DNA of 64,000 bases, taken from the NCBI GenBank assembly GCA_025200525.1, contig CM045761.1, forward strand, positions 78,583,551-78,647,550. The letters are read 5' to 3'. The position numbers and the translations under genes are program-made. Shown one piece after another: positions 20,860 through 34,107 of this stretch; within the stretch, counting starts at the first letter, position 1; every line of letters starts with the position of its first letter. The notes under the pieces were generated by a model. It searched no databases and had not been told where the DNA came from. It was given only the letters and a program-made list of their open reading frames with translations. This stretch comes from Camellia lanceoleosa. Taxonomy: Eukaryota > Streptophyta > Magnoliopsida > Ericales > Theaceae.

Positions 20860-23607
20860 AGTAGCTTGCTTTTCATGCTCCTTTCGGATATAATAGCCCT
20901 ACAATTCGGATTCTCGTGGTTCTGAATTTGATTTTACAAATGCAATATGAAATGGATAAACACAAATGAGTCCAAATTCGACAATTCTTTTGAAAAATTG
21001 CTTTTGAATCATACATGCCAAAAATGGATTACATTGCCAGATTTTAGAGTCACCACCTAAATATTTTTAGGAAATTTGGGAAACCTGTGACTCATGTCAA
21101 AGGTCACGTGTCTATCATCACCAAAGTGTCTCAGCTCAGGAACTTAGGTATGAGGGGGGAAGGTCATCAATTGAGCACTCCACTCACCCAATCAAAGATC
21201 GGCCTCTACTAATCATGATGTGATTTTTATATACATTATATGCTTTTGTTCTAATTTATTAGGCTAATTTTACTATGGAATGAACACGAGTATAGACTAA
21301 TTTGCAAAAGCTAGAACATTTTGATTTTATGCTTGTTTTGAAAAGAGTTTTGAATACACGTCACTTAAAAAAAGTGAACTTGTATATATATTGGTCAAAA
21401 CATCCCAATTTAAGTAATTAGCCTTCATCCACTAGCATTCAAACATGTATGTCACTTAAGCACTTAACCTCATGGTATTATGCTTGATATGTCAACAATC
21501 ACACGCATGCAATATGCTAAACCAATAAATGCTCACCTAGTACTCCAAGACAAGCCAAAAGAAATAAAACAATTAGAAAAATGCATGCTCTAATATGCAA
21601 GTGACTAATGCAACACATTCAAAATGCAACTACTAGGCTCGGCCATTAACATGGCATGTGGGTCAATTCAAGGCATGTGACAAAGCACGTATTCGAATAA
21701 GTTTGACATTGCTTAGTATGATGAGCTGAAACCTTATGTATGCAAGACGAATGGATGCAAGTCATGGAAAATGCTAATTAAGACATGATGCTCTATGCTA
21801 TCCATCATAAGTGAGTAAATAAAAGAGAGAAAAAAATGGGGGTTGAAAGACATACACATTATTACAATTTCACCCTCGCCTAGGAAGGTCCGAATGAATG
21901 TCCTAGCTAATTACTAACTTAACTAGCTATTACAACTATTACATTACCAAAGAAATGAATTAACTACACTAGCTAATTATTACAAATTAGAATAAATTTA
22001 ATTAATTAATTACAACAAGAAATTAATTAACTAAACTATTACATGTCCAAAGGAACTAACTAATTATTTAACAAATTAACTAAGAGCTGTGTGAGCTAAT
22101 TAACAAACGAGCGAGGGTCAAAAAACCACACGTGCCAATGCGAACATCTTTCTAGAAACACCTCTATTTTGCTGCCAAAACTGTTCTGTCTGCAGAAAAT
22201 ACTTCTATTTTTGCCTCAGTTTCTGCTCTGTTCTGCAAGAAAAAGACACTGCTTAGCTGAAAAGAAGTGGCTGCCAGGCCAGGGAAAGTGGTCGGCCGGC
22301 CACTATTTTTGGTACTACCCTGCTGCAGTACAAAAGAAACAAAGTAGAAACAGAGTGTTTCCAGGGGATGTTTATCCTCTTTGCCTCTCCCTATCATGAA
22401 TTTGATCAAAGGAAAGGTAGAATCGATTCACAAATCATCAATGGTCGCAAGGTTATTGCATGATGATCCATGACTCGATTTGGACAAAGGCTTAATAAGT
22501 GAAACTAAAAGACCAACAAAACCCCCTCCCTATCATGGAATTGATCATCGGAAGCGGTTGACATTGATTTTTGAACCATTATCATCTCAAGAGAGTATGA
22601 AATGGCTCAAAACTCAATGGGTTCAATTAACGTCCGATTGAACCCAACATGATTTCATTATCTTATACCATGTTAGTCCAATTTTATTAGCCTCTTTTAA
22701 TTACCTTTCCATTCTTTAGTCATTTTAGTCCAAAGAATGAGAATTAAGTCCACTAATGGAGAGAAGTGTCAAACAAGAAGTTATTTTTGGCATGAGAGAG
22801 ATGTAATGCCTTAGTAATGAACCTCCAAAGAGATTAAACCATTAAGCATGGAAGGGTCTCTTTCTCAAGCTTAAACAACACTCATTTAGAACGACTCTCA
22901 AAAAGATAAAAATCAAGAAATGAGGGAGCGTGCAGAGGTGATTATGCAAGGGTGATCACATGTATGAAAAGCATAAAATAAATGCTATCAACTCAAATAG
23001 GTTAGTGTCTAAGGTCTAAACTGCCAAACCTATGAGAACCACTACACTGCAAGCCTACTATACAAAACATGAATGAAGTCAACACACTAAAACAGCCCTA
23101 AAACTCCTAAAAACAATACTGAAATTATCATGGAAAAGCTAGAAAAAGTGGACTAGAATAATGAAGAAATAAAGCTAGCTAGCAAGCTTGCCTAAGGAGG
23201 GGTGGCTAACCCCTCCACTTTTTGAACCTCAACACCACTTTTTAGCCTCTGGAAAATCTCTGAAAATCAGTAGGAAAAAGTTGAAAGATAGATGGGAAAC
23301 ACAAGGGCAAAAGCTTGGAAAAGAAGGTTCAAAGAAGGGTGGTTTACCCTTCTACGTTTGATAGCTTTAAGCCACAAGTTTCAGCCCATAAAAACATTGG
23401 AAAAATAGTCCAAAAACAACAAGTAAAGATAGGGAAGAAATAGTGTAAAGAAATTAGAAGTTATACCTCTTGAAAATGAATAACACTTTGATTCACAAAC
23501 CAACAATTTCTCACCCTCAATTGCTGAAATTCAACCTCAAGATCCTTAGCAAAAAGCCCTAAAAATTTGGTTTATGGAGTATAGATAAAGTGTATATAGG
23601 TTGCAAG

Positions 23608-23658
<51 letters not shown>

Positions 23659-24638
23659 TTTTCAAGAATTTCACTTAACAATTTTTTCTAACCTAAAAAC
23701 ATAAGGTATGGCTTTCTATATATAGAATAACTGATTGGTATCTCAGAAATATCTATATTGAGCCAGCTGGTGCAGTGCATGCACATAGGGGGACAATTAG
23801 CAACAAATATTTGTTCTACCGGAACACCTGGCCAGCCGGCTAGATGGAGGACGACCGGCCACTAATTTCTAGCCAGCCAGCCACTAGTTGGCTTGCAGGC
23901 CTTTAAGTGGTCAGGCTTGGAAAAATTTTGTTTTGGTCAAAAAATGGTGCAAGGTTTTTAGGCTTTTAAGACTCAAAACCAAGGCTTCCTGCTGAGGAAA
24001 TCGAATGTTTATATAGCATAATTTTCATCATTGAGTGATCAATCTGAAGTGCCCAAGTCTTAAGGGTGATAAAATTCTCAAATGAGGTATCTTCTCATTA
24101 TATAACCATCCACTTACTCAATGGATGGTTAGGATTAGTTTAATCCAATGGCCATTATTAAACTCCTAGAAGGCTCTAGGACACAATCCTTATCCACTAC
24201 ATTCTAGAATTATCTACTCTATTCTAAGTACATAATGGAGTTGTCCACACTTTTCTCATCCATTTCTCTAGGACACATTCTTCATCCACTATATTCCAGA
24301 ATTATCTACTCTACTCTAATACATAATGGAGTTTCCACACTTTTCTCATCTATTTCTCTAGGTGTTAATCGTTCACTTAGCCTAATTGTGTAATTAGTCT
24401 CTCCAAAGCATGATTATGTTTCATAATTAAACTAAAAATCAATTTATAACATATATTCACAAGATATGAATAAGGAATTCTACCATGGAACTAGCGTGTT
24501 CCACCTCATGACGTGGTATGCGCTACCTTATGAAGTGGTGTATGCCACTTTAGTTGTACTACATGATATGTCAATTATTTTATGCATTTCTTCTCAAAGT
24601 AGTGTGTGCTACATCAAAGTGATGTGCACTACCACAAG
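20860..24638 (-). mobile_element. Divergent long LTR (minus), interrupted by the chromovirus
   Basis: On the minus strand this has the same plan as the other long LTRs: U3 with CCGGCCA motifs (23828-23890), TATATATA (23717-23724), a (GA)n leader, donor GTATAA (23466), acceptor TTTTTCTTGCAG (22233), a second exon containing GGTCGGCCGGCCACT (about 22291), and an AT-rich region with a cytosine-poor 3' end (21840-22080). The 3' end near 20860 matches the end of the fragment at 34878. The 5' end is lost because the chromovirus inserted at 24638/24639. Similarity to the other LTRs is patchy, so it is an older or separate subfamily. Confidence 0.7.
23611..23654 (+). repeat. (GA)22 microsatellite in LTR leader
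   Basis: An uninterrupted GA run lies just downstream (minus sense CT) of the TATA box. Shorter CT/GA runs lie at the same place in other LTRs, at 29433-29452, 41348-41362, 42786-42810 and 47469-47495. Confidence 0.95.
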
Positions 24639-26376
24639 TGTAACGCCCTGAAATAAACACAATATACCCTTCTCATAACAACCCATGAGTAGCAACATAA
24701 ATGAATTGATAAGCTTTCATTACTCAAAGTTTGATATACAAGATATGACACATGCGATATACATTCATAAACAGTACATCTTGAATCTACAGCATGTGTT
24801 ATAAGATAGTGAAAAGAAATGAAAACTAAATAGATAATCATATGCCGTAAATGCTTACATCTTTCCAAGTCAATGCTTGGGTACATCAAAAGTGAGTCTT
24901 AAGCTCAATACATATAAAGCCCTAGGCTTGTACAAAATTAAACACAAAATACAACACTAAGCGTTCAGCTCCACAATCCTCTTAGGCTAAGTCCTTAGTA
25001 GAGGCATATTACCAACATCTGAAAATGGTTTTCCCATATAGGGTGTTCCAAAACCCAGTAGAAATAATCCAACATAATATATGAATCTTAACGAAGATAT
25101 ATAAAAGTGAAATGTATATGCAATGCCCATATCAAAACATTTTACAATTCTTTTCCAAAAGTCATGCCATGCTTAGTTTATATCACAATTCTCAAATCAT
25201 GTCCTTTACAATAGAAAGCAAGGGGGAATTCTTAAATCGGTACAACATTTCATGGATATTTTGTCTGAGGAAAACCATCAAACGACACCCATGTAAACGT
25301 AGTCCATACAAGCGCTACTATTGCCATTTTACGGATATTAAATCGGCACCCATGTATACATGTGTTTTTCGGGACTTTCACCCTGGACACACTGGCCAAC
25401 TTGATTTGGTGATACACACCTCTTTCCCACATTTACCAATTTTTCTCAAAAGTATATACATTTGCAATGTATTAAATGAGCAATAATGTTCAATGCACAT
25501 GGATGAGGAATTAGTTTTAGTTCACATAATCCTCATGCAATTTCTACAACACTCATAGCTATCCTCCACCGATAGCCAAAATAGATATCTCTAATAAATA
25601 GAAAATTTCAATAACAATATACATTATTATCATTTCTAAGATGTGAGCGATATAACATATCCAACTCCACCATCATCAATATCCTCCATCACCATCACCA
25701 AGATGTGAGCGATATTATAAAACCAATATCACCCTTCAATATTTTTCTAACACAAGTCAAACCCATGGTTTTAGAACAAAACCTCGTTTTCTTTCAAAAT
25801 CATTTTTTAGTAGAGAAAGATATCATTTCAATTACATAAAACCCAACATCATTTCCATTATCTTTACATGATCAACATTGATATTTCTAGGACAAAGTCC
25901 CATTTTTCTTTACAAATCATTTCCAAAGGTAAAAACCCATCACGTCATCATAGATCAACAATAAACACCTTTCTATAAGCATTTCCAACAAAATATTTGA
26001 AAACCCCTCTTTTTGATTTCTAACCAAAATCCTAGATTTGCCCAAAATCTCCAAAAATCACAATATTGTTTTAGAAATAACAAATAACTAAGTTACAAAT
26101 CATAAGAGGGTGTGAAGAATCCCTACCTCAAACTTAGAAGAGAAAGAAGGAAGAAAAGCCCAAAAGTTGACGGTGATGAAACAACGACTTGCTCCGATCA
26201 AAATGAAACCCTTAATAAGCTCTACACTTAATCTCAAAGGAGCAAGGTGAGGAGATGCTTCTAGGTGAGTAGATCTGAAGATCTTTAAGCAAAAAAGTGA
26301 GTTTAGAGAGAGAGAAAAGTGACTCACGGTTTAGAGAGAGGAAAGAGAAAATAAAGTGAAGAAAAAGGTAGGTAAG

Positions 26377-29300
26377 TGTAACAAGCCCGCGGGGGGGGGG
26401 GGGGGGGGCTCGCTACAGCTCGGACTCGATTTGTGTTACGGTTCTTAATCTTGAACCAAAGAGTCCAAATCCGGCAAATCGTTTTGAGAAAACAGATTTT
26501 TGAAAGAAGTGCCAAACATGGACTGCTTTGCCAAATACAGAGTCGCCACCTAAATATTTTATTTTTGAAAAATTTAGGAAACCCTGACTCGTGCCTAAGG
26601 CCACGTATCCGTCATCACCAAAGTTGCCTCGGCTCGGGAACTTGGGTACGATTGGGGAAGGTCACTTCGTGAGCACCCCCGCTCGCCCGGTCAAAGACCG
26701 GCCTCTACTAACCATGATATCTAATTTTGAAAACATTGTGCGTTCTTATTCCGGTTATTAGCCTGGATTTACTATGTGATGCGCACAACATACAAGTATA
26801 GACCGAGTCGCCTGAATTGGAACAAAACATTTCATGTTTATTTGTTTGAAAAATGGTTTGATGGTGCTACCCGCAGATAGGCTTAAAATGCAGATTTTGC
26901 CACCCTCAGGTGGGCTTAAAAAGATGGTTTTGCCACTATCTAGTGAGCTTAAGACGCACAGTCAATGCATTGTTCCAATTCAAGTAATCCAACATTCATC
27001 CACAGGCATTCAAGGCAGTTATATCACATAAGCAGTTAGCCTCATGGTAAGCATGCTATTCATGGCAGTCACTCACACGCATGCAAGGATGCTAAAGCAT
27101 AAAACTCAACGAGTACTCCAAGCCAAAACAAAAACCGATTAGAAATCCATGCATGATCCTAAATATACAGAAATGCCTAATGCAACACATGCAAAAATGC
27201 AACTATAGCAGGCTTGACTATTCTAAACATGGCGTATGGAATGCTACAGCTAACATGTATTCAACTTAGAATTGAAGTACAAATGCAGTTAGTATGATGC
27301 GCCGAGCCCGGTGCATACAAGACAGATGAATGAATGCAAACATGCTATCATACTGTATGCTAATTGAAATATGCCCTAATCTAACCATCATAAGCAGGTA
27401 AATAAAAGGGAAGAAAGACATGGGGTTGGAAGACATACATCACACACACACACACTTATTACAACATTGCCCTCGCACAGAGGGTCTGAAAGAATAATAT
27501 ACAGTCCCGAATAGTACAGTCCAAATAAATAATACAGTCCAAATATATATAAAAATCCTAATTAATTACCAAATTAACTAAGAAAACAATAAACTGGCAT
27601 GCAAGCCAGGGACTACCTTGACTCTTCTTCAGATGATGAATGATGCATATCCGGGTTGCCTTTGCGTGGAAATCCACTGTGATGCCCCAATTAGCCTCTG
27701 TTTTGCGCATTTTTTCGAAAGCGCGCCAAGCCCTAAGATCACGATTTTGATTTGCTACAACAGAGAGCAGGAAAGGGGCATGGCAATGTATTTTCACAAA
27801 TGTATGCATGCCTCGATCCTCGTGCCACAAATCACGCATATCGATGCATGATGGCCGAGGAATCGAATTGCACAACTCAATATGGAATGAATGCACATGA
27901 AAACTCAACTAAAACCTAACTCCATCACTGATAATGCGGAGTGTCGGTGACTGGGAATTGAGACACGTTCCGTCACTCGGAGTACGAAACGCCCCTTGTT
28001 TCCCGTGCTCGGGCTAACTCCTATCCTGAACACAACGCAATGTGCATGACATGCATGAAATGCAACTAAGATACAACCTAACATGCAACATGCTATGAAA
28101 TGGCATACACGATGCACGAGGTAACATGGCATACACAATGCGCTAACATACAACCTAGCATACGTAATGCTATGGAATGAAATGGCATACACAATGTGAT
28201 ATGGAATTACACTAACACAAGTGAACCTCAGCCACACTCACATAAGAAGCCATTTGATGAAAATGAGACACTAGAAATGCGTGCACACGTGTACGCAAAC
28301 CGAGGACCGACCTTAAGGCACGAAATGCCACTCTAACAGGACATGGAAAAGCGTGGAATATGGAATACTAGCATGCAAATTTCAGAGGCAATAAGTGATG
28401 CAAAACAGCCCCGAAAGATGGCAAAATGACACCCGATGCATGAAATGAGTCCCGCAACATGAAATTAGGCGCATGGAATGACCTATGGCTATGCAATGCA
28501 TGCATTATTTGAACATGAAGTGTGAAGACAGAATCAATAAAGCCACAAAAAAAGCATATTTACAGTTTTAAGAAAGGCCAATCAGTGAACACAAATGGGG
28601 CTAAGCTAGCATGCAAAAATGGCCCCGAAAGCGAGATAATGAAGTAAGTTGCATCTGCTGACCTCAAACAGAGAAGGGACCTTCTACAATGTTGAATAGG
28701 GGCCCAAAATATGGTATTTTACAGTTAGTGACCAAACCCAAAACAGTGCACAAGAAAGCCTAAAATACTATGCAAGATAAGGCCAAAAAGAGGGCTTCAA
28801 CACAAAGTATACAAAGGATGCCTCAAACAGCAAAAGACCCTTAATGAAACATTAATAGGGGGTAAAAATAAGGCTATTTACAGTTCAGACCAGAGCCCAA
28901 AAACAGAAACACAAGGAGCTAACAAATCATGCAAAAATAAGGCCAAAAGAGGGATACAATGGCAAGTGGCAAATGAAAGCCTCAAACAGTAAGGAGCCCT
29001 TCAACAATGTTGAAGAAGGGCTCAAAATAAGCCACTTTACAGTTTACAACATGCCTCAAAACAGTTTATACATAGGCCTAAAATACTATGCGAGGAAATG
29101 GCATAAAAGAAAGGTAAAGAAGCAAGTGCCACAAGGAAGCCTCAAACAGTGAGAGGCCCTTAAACAAACATGAAATAGAGCTCAAAAAAATGCTATTTTC
29201 AGTTAGGGTCGGAGCTCAAAAAAGTAAGCACAAGGAGCTAGAATATGAACCAATAAAAGGGTCAAAAAGGGGAGAAGATGACTTACCCTTGAAGACTAAT

Positions 29301-30359
29301 ATTTGACAGCCTTTTGGACCAAAATGTAGCACTCCTAAGCTTTGAAGAACAACCTCAAGCTGCTGGAATGGAGGATGAAATAGTGGGGCTATGGGTTGGT
29401 GAAGAACCAAGGGGGTTTTTAAGGCTTAGAGTAGAGAGAGAGAGAGAGAGAGATTTAATGTGAGAGCTCCAAACCAAAATTTTCTAACCCCTAAAACCAG
29501 AGCTGTGAGGGGTGTTTATATAGGCAAAAGAGTGGGGGAAAAGGGGGGAAATTGAAATTCAAATTTCCCCCCCAAAAAGGCCAAAAAGTGAGATAAAGAG
29601 GCAAGTGGTAGCTGCTGGCCTCAAAACGAAGAGAGCCATTCAACAAAGTTGAAGAGGGGCTCAAAAAAAGACATTTTGTAGTTTATGACCAAGTCCAAAA
29701 CAGCTCACAAGTAAACCTAAAATACCATGCAAAAATAGGCCTAAAAGAGAGTTAAAGAGGCAAGTGATAGTAGGAGACCTCAAACAGCAAAAGGTCCTTA
29801 ATCAAACATAAAAAGGAGCTCAAAATATGACTATTTACAGTTTGGGTCGGAGCCCAACAATGCTTTCAAGCAAGGCTCGGGGGCCAAAATGCGCAGCCCG
29901 GGGCCCCAAAAACTTACTGTTAGGCACCGGAAGTGGTGTTCGACCACAAAGTCGGTCTCTCGGACCACAGTGTCCCTCAAAAGGGAGGAAATAAGGTATG
30001 TGCCAAAAACCAGAGCAAACGGAGGTGGTTAAGGGGTCCCGAACCGAGGCACACGGCCGTCGGCTCTGAAAAATCGAAAACCGGGCTCCAAACAGGAAAA
30101 ATGGCCTACGACCACGAAACGTAGCCTACGGCCACTAAGAGATGATCTACGAGACCTCTCCCTCCCTTCGGGAAGAGAAAATAGAGAAAACGGAGCCTGG
30201 TTCGCAAACCGAGGCAAAGCACAAAAGAGTCCAGAAGTCTGGAGGCAAGGCTTGCAGCCGGGACTCCGCAACCTCAGAACGAGCACAATATGCAACATCA
30301 CCAAGCGCTCAATCGGTGACGTCTGAGTCTTAAGGTCGGTCAAAAATGGGGTGTCTACA
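26377..30359 (-). mobile_element. Solo long LTR (3,983 bp, minus) with target duplication GTAAG
   Basis: GTAAG at 26372-26376 and at 30360-30364 flanks the element exactly. The minus-strand sequence runs from TGTAGACACCCC to GGGCTTGTTACA. It has TATA (29515-29523), donor GTAAGT (29286), acceptor TTGTAG (27765) and second exon (27764 down). The GGCCGGCC cluster is missing: the segment between the LTR start and the TATA box holds intron-type hairpin repeats instead (29575-29850). A run of 18 G lies near its end (26391-26408), where other copies have 3-6. Confidence 0.95.
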
Positions 30360-30479
30360 GTAAGGGCCCTATTTATAGTGCTAGGCTGAAGTGAAATAAA
30401 GTCCTAAAGTCAACCCAAAAGCACAAGTCAAAATCCCTAAGAAATAGGGCCCAAAACCAAACTAAAATATGGAAGAAAA

Positions 30480-30860
30480 CTCATAAGGATCGACCCTTGT
30501 GTCGGTGGTGTCAACCCTTCAGGAAAAAATGACAAAAAAGACAATGCTGGCAGCAAACAAGGTGTTGACCCTTGGACCCAAGGTGTTGATATTAAATTTC
30601 AGCAACTAAACCCAGATTCTGCAGTAAACAAGGGTCGACCTTTCCCAGACTGGTGTTGACCCTTGAGGCCAACAACAAAAGACAAGTTTCAACACCACCA
30701 AGGCAAGTGTCGACACTAAATTTCAACAATTATTCCAAGAATATAGCAACAAGATGGTGTCGACACCTCCAAGGCTGGTGTCGACCCTTGGAGTAGAACA
30801 AGGCAAGGAAAAGAAGGCAGTGTCGACACCTACAAAGATAGGGTCGACCCCCGAAGCCAA
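30480..30860 (-). repeat. GTCGAC-centred motif repeats upstream of the chromovirus TATA box
   Basis: About ten variants of GGTGTCGACACC, GGTCGACCC or decayed GGTGTTGACCC are spread over 380 bp. On the minus strand they lie upstream of TATAAAT (30371-30377). TG variants at the central CG look like deaminated copies. Position matches that of the GGCCGGCC clusters in the long LTRs and of the CTCGAG cluster at 13699-13780. Confidence 0.75.
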
Positions 30861-30955
30861 AAAAAAACATGAAGAAAAGGGAATGACCATCATGAATATT
30901 GTTTCTCGGATTCAGAAGTAATAAATGTGTTGGATCTAAATTAGGATCGCTATAA

Positions 30956-30982
30956 CCTCCCCCCCCCACCCCTTAAGGAATT
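30956..30982 (-). promoter_or_regulatory. Chromovirus polypurine tract
   Basis: On the minus strand ATTCCTTAAGG is followed by GGTGGGGGGGGGAGG and then the LTR. GACGAAATTCCTTAAGGGGG just before the LTR is typical of plant chromoviruses, as recalled. Confidence 0.85.
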
Positions 30983-31179
30983 TCGTCCCCGAAATTATAA
31001 ATCAAATTTGAAAACCATGTTTAAACCAGTTACAACAGTGATAATCAACCAATTCTAACACCATGACCCATCCACCAGTCATTTATTCTCATCAACGTGA
31101 TAAAACAAGTTCTCAGTACCGAATATGCAATTCATATTTCCAAAATATATACAATGTTTATATTAAATCAACATAACAA

Positions 31180-32450
31180 AATTTTCAATATTTGCTCAAA
31201 CACTAACAAATAGATTCAGATACTTTTCACGGACTTCCAACTTATGTTCCTAAGTTACTTATTCAACTTTGTGATGTCACCACAATACTTTAACCAAGGG
31301 AATTGTCTTGCCTCGTAAGACTTGGTCTCGAGTATCCAAGACTCTCACCAGTCTCTCCTCATACGTGGCATCCTCATCTACGTCCAAGTCGGTCCAATCC
31401 AACATGTGCGATGGGTCCGGCTCATACTTCCGAAGCATACAAATATGAAACACATCATGAACCCCGGAAAGCTGTGCTGGCAAGGCCAAGCAATATGCTA
31501 CCTCTCCAATCCACTATAGGATCTTAAAAGGCCCAATAAACCTACAAGACAACTTTCCACTCTTTCCAAACCTCATCAAACCCCGTCTAGGTGATATCTT
31601 CAAGAAGACATGGTTTCCTACCTCAAAAGACAAAGGTCTCCTCCTACGGTTGGCATAACTTTTTTAGCAACTCTAGGCAGTAGCCAACCTCTTATGAATA
31701 AGGTAAACTTTCTCAGTCATTTCTCAAACTAACTCTGGACCCAACATAGGTGCATCGCCTACCTCAACCCAACACACAGGAGATCTACATGGTCGGCCAT
31801 ACAAGGCCTCAAATGGTGCCATGCCAATACTCGACTGGAAACTATTATTATGAGCAAACTCCACTAAGGGCAAGTGCCTCTCCCACGGCCTTTTAAAATC
31901 AAGGACACAATCTCAAAGCATATCCTTAAGGATTTGAATAATACACTCGGACTGCTCGTTAGTTTGAGGATGATACACAGTGCTAAAAGTCAATCTCGTA
32001 CACAAGGCATTCTGTAGGCTCTGCCATAAATGAGCCGTAAAACATGAATCTCTATCTAAAATGATAGTCACAAGGACCCCATGAAGCCTCATTATGTCCC
32101 TAATATAAAGGTCGGCTAGATAATCTACAGAATCATTCACACACATAACTTGGTTAATCGATCAACTACCACCCAAATCGCATCACTACTCCATTGAGTC
32201 CTAGAAAGATGCACAACAAAATCCATCGTGATATGCTCCCACTTCCATTCGGCTATAGGCAAATGTTGCAACAAACCCGTTGGCCTCTGATGTTTGGCCT
32301 TCACTTGTTGACAAGTAAGGCACCTCGATACAAACACGACCACATCCTTCTTCATTCCCCTCCACCAAAACCAGTGACTAAGGTCGTGATACATCTTTGT
32401 GCCTACCGGATGCACTACAAGGCGTAAATGATGAAACTTTCAAAGTACTT
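31180..32450 (-). pseudogene. Chromovirus integrase with chromodomain tail
   Basis: The zinc-binding end is seen as HPVGTKMYHDLSHWFWWRGM and CLTCQQVKAKHQ (about 32420-32290). The core shows TMDFVVHL (first Asp), ILDRDSCFTAHLWQSLQ (second Asp) and YHPQTNEQSE (Glu). The C-terminal part reads VFHICMLRKYEPDPSHMLDW to GKTIPLVKVLW (31489-31277). After a TGA it continues as HHKVE, TAA, VT, TAG, EHKLEVREKYLNLF to about 31204, a chromodomain-like tail as in Tekay/Del elements. The region between 31490 and 31912 is also integrase but broken by stops and shifts. It is inactive. Its job would be to insert the element's cDNA, guided to chromatin by the tail. Confidence 0.85.
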
Positions 32451-32487
32451 CCTCTCAGTTAGGTCCCGGCACGAAAAGACGGTCACA

Positions 32488-33273
32488 TTATCTAACATTC
32501 GAATCGGGATACACATTCAAGCCCTTCTCTTCCTTTCCCCTAGCGATCTTTTCCCAAAGGGTTTCTACCTCAAGATCACTTTTCTGCGCTTCTATCACTC
32601 GGTTTATAAGTGTAGGTTGTGCAACTACCGAAAACAAGGCTGCAGACTCAACGGACTCACCAAGATGCAAGTCAAAATCATTAACAACACCCAACATCTC
32701 CCATTCCCAAATGGCAATACTAGCTACACTACTAATAGACTTCCTACTTAACACATCGGCCGCAACATTGGCCTTCTTGGGATGATAATGTAACTTAAAG
32801 TCATAATCTTCTATAAAGTTCATCCACCTCATCTGCCTCAAATTCAAGTCTTTCTGTATAAATAGATATTTCAGACTCTTATGATCAAAAAACACTTTAA
32901 ACTTCTCACCATATAGATAATGCCTCCAAATCTTTAAGGCGAAGATCACCGCCGCTAACTCTAGGTCATAAGTAGGGTAGTTCCTCTCATGTGTTTTCAA
33001 CTACTATGAGCCATAGGCTACTAACTTTCCCTCTTGCATCAAAACACAACCCAAACCTTCTCATGAAGCATCACAATATACCGAATAGCCCAAACCCCTC
33101 TCCAGAATAACCAATACTAGAGCAGTGGTGAGTCTAACCCTAAGCTCTTGAAAAGACTTCTTACAAGTCCCACTCCACACAAACTTAATTCCTTTCCTCA
33201 TTAGTGTAGTCAACGGTGAAGCTAATTTAGAGAAATCTTTCACAAATCGACCGTAATACCTGGCCAACCCCAA
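32488..33273 (-). pseudogene. Chromovirus RNase H region
   Basis: The connection segment reads GLARYYGRFVKDFSKLASPL (33273 down), followed by the first RNase H strand ending YSVYCDAS (33061). After a stop and changes it continues as [20 protein letters not shown] and [20 protein letters not shown], with [19 protein letters not shown] and [11 protein letters not shown] (33000-32700). The catalytic set D-E-D-D is broadly traceable: CDAS, DLELAA, FFDHKSL and AADVLS. It would degrade the RNA of the RNA-DNA hybrid. The domain is split over two frames with stops. Confidence 0.85.
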
Positions 33274-33315
33274 GAAACTACGGATCTCAAAGGCATTCTT
33301 AAGTTGCTCCCAATC

Positions 33316-34107
33316 TTATATTGCTTCTATCTTGGATGAATCTACAGTCACTCCTTCCCCGGATACCACATGGCCTAAGAACTTAACTTCCTTTAACAAA
33401 AATTCACATTTTCCAAACTTAGCATACAGTTTGTGGGCTCTAAGTAACTCAAGTACTACCCGCAAGTGTTCCTTGTGTTCCTCCTTAGAGGGTGAGTAAA
33501 TTAAGACGTCATCTACAAAGACGACCACAAAACGGTCTAGGAACTCATAGAAGATCCAGTTCATCTAATCCATAAACATGGCAGGTGTGTTGGTTAGCCC
33601 AAAAGGCATCACTAAGAACTCATAATGGCCTTACCGCATACGAAATGCCATTTTCTAGATGTCCTCCTCCTTTACTCTCAACTCGTGATACCCTGATCTT
33701 AGGTCTATCTAAGAGAAGTAACAAGACCCCTTCAAATGATCAAATAAGTCATTTATATGAGGCATTAGGTATTTATTCTTAACAGTCACTTGATTCAACT
33801 TCCGGTAGTCAATACACAATCGCAAAGTGCCATCTTTCTTTTTAGCAAAGAGAGTCGGTGCTTCCCAAGGCGAAGTACTAGGGCGGATAAAACCCTTATT
33901 TAATAATTCTTGGAGTTAAATCTTTAATTCACTCAACTCGGCGGGTGCAAATCTATATGGATCCATAGAAATTGGTGTTGTGCCAGGCACTAAGTCAATA
34001 GAGAACTTAATCTCTTGGTGAGGTGGTAAACCATCAAGATCCTCCGGAAAAACATCTGGGTATTCACAAACTACCATCGGCAACTCAACCTGGACTTCAT
34101 CACTCAC
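33316..34107 (-). pseudogene. Chromovirus reverse transcriptase
   Basis: The N-terminal part reads [20 protein letters not shown] and LVPGTTPIS to PAELSELKI (34107-33916). A middle part broken by TAG codons reads [30 protein letters not shown] and KMAFRMR (about 33800-33640). The catalytic [15 protein letters not shown] motif and [18 protein letters not shown] follow (33564-33316). The FVDD aspartates are intact, but the frame is not. Stops in FS-TAG-IDL and DI-TAG-KMAF fit CAG-to-TAG changes. Confidence 0.85.

Larger units (their letters stand above)
24639..30955 (-). mobile_element. 3' LTR of the chromovirus, split by a solo LTR
   Basis: The plus-strand start TGTAACGCCC (24639) is the minus-strand end GGGCGTTACA. 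The LTR begins, decayed, as TTATAGCGATCC next to the polypurine tract. Net length is about 2.33 kb without the nested LTR and one duplication. It contains GTCGAC repeats (30480-30860), a TATA box TATAAAT (minus, 30371-30377), a CT-rich leader (26280-26370) and a donor-like CCTACCTC (about 26125, minus GAGGTAGG). The left flank is ACAAG (24634-24638). Confidence 0.8.

Noticed and set aside
24466..25486. Short plus frames near 24466-24651 and 25112-25486
   Set aside because: Lie in LTR sequence of the chromovirus or its target; no recognised family and no conserved copies.
26391..26408. Run of 18 G as a functional G-quadruplex element
   Set aside because: Other copies of the LTR have only 3-6 G here, so slippage or assembly error is more likely.
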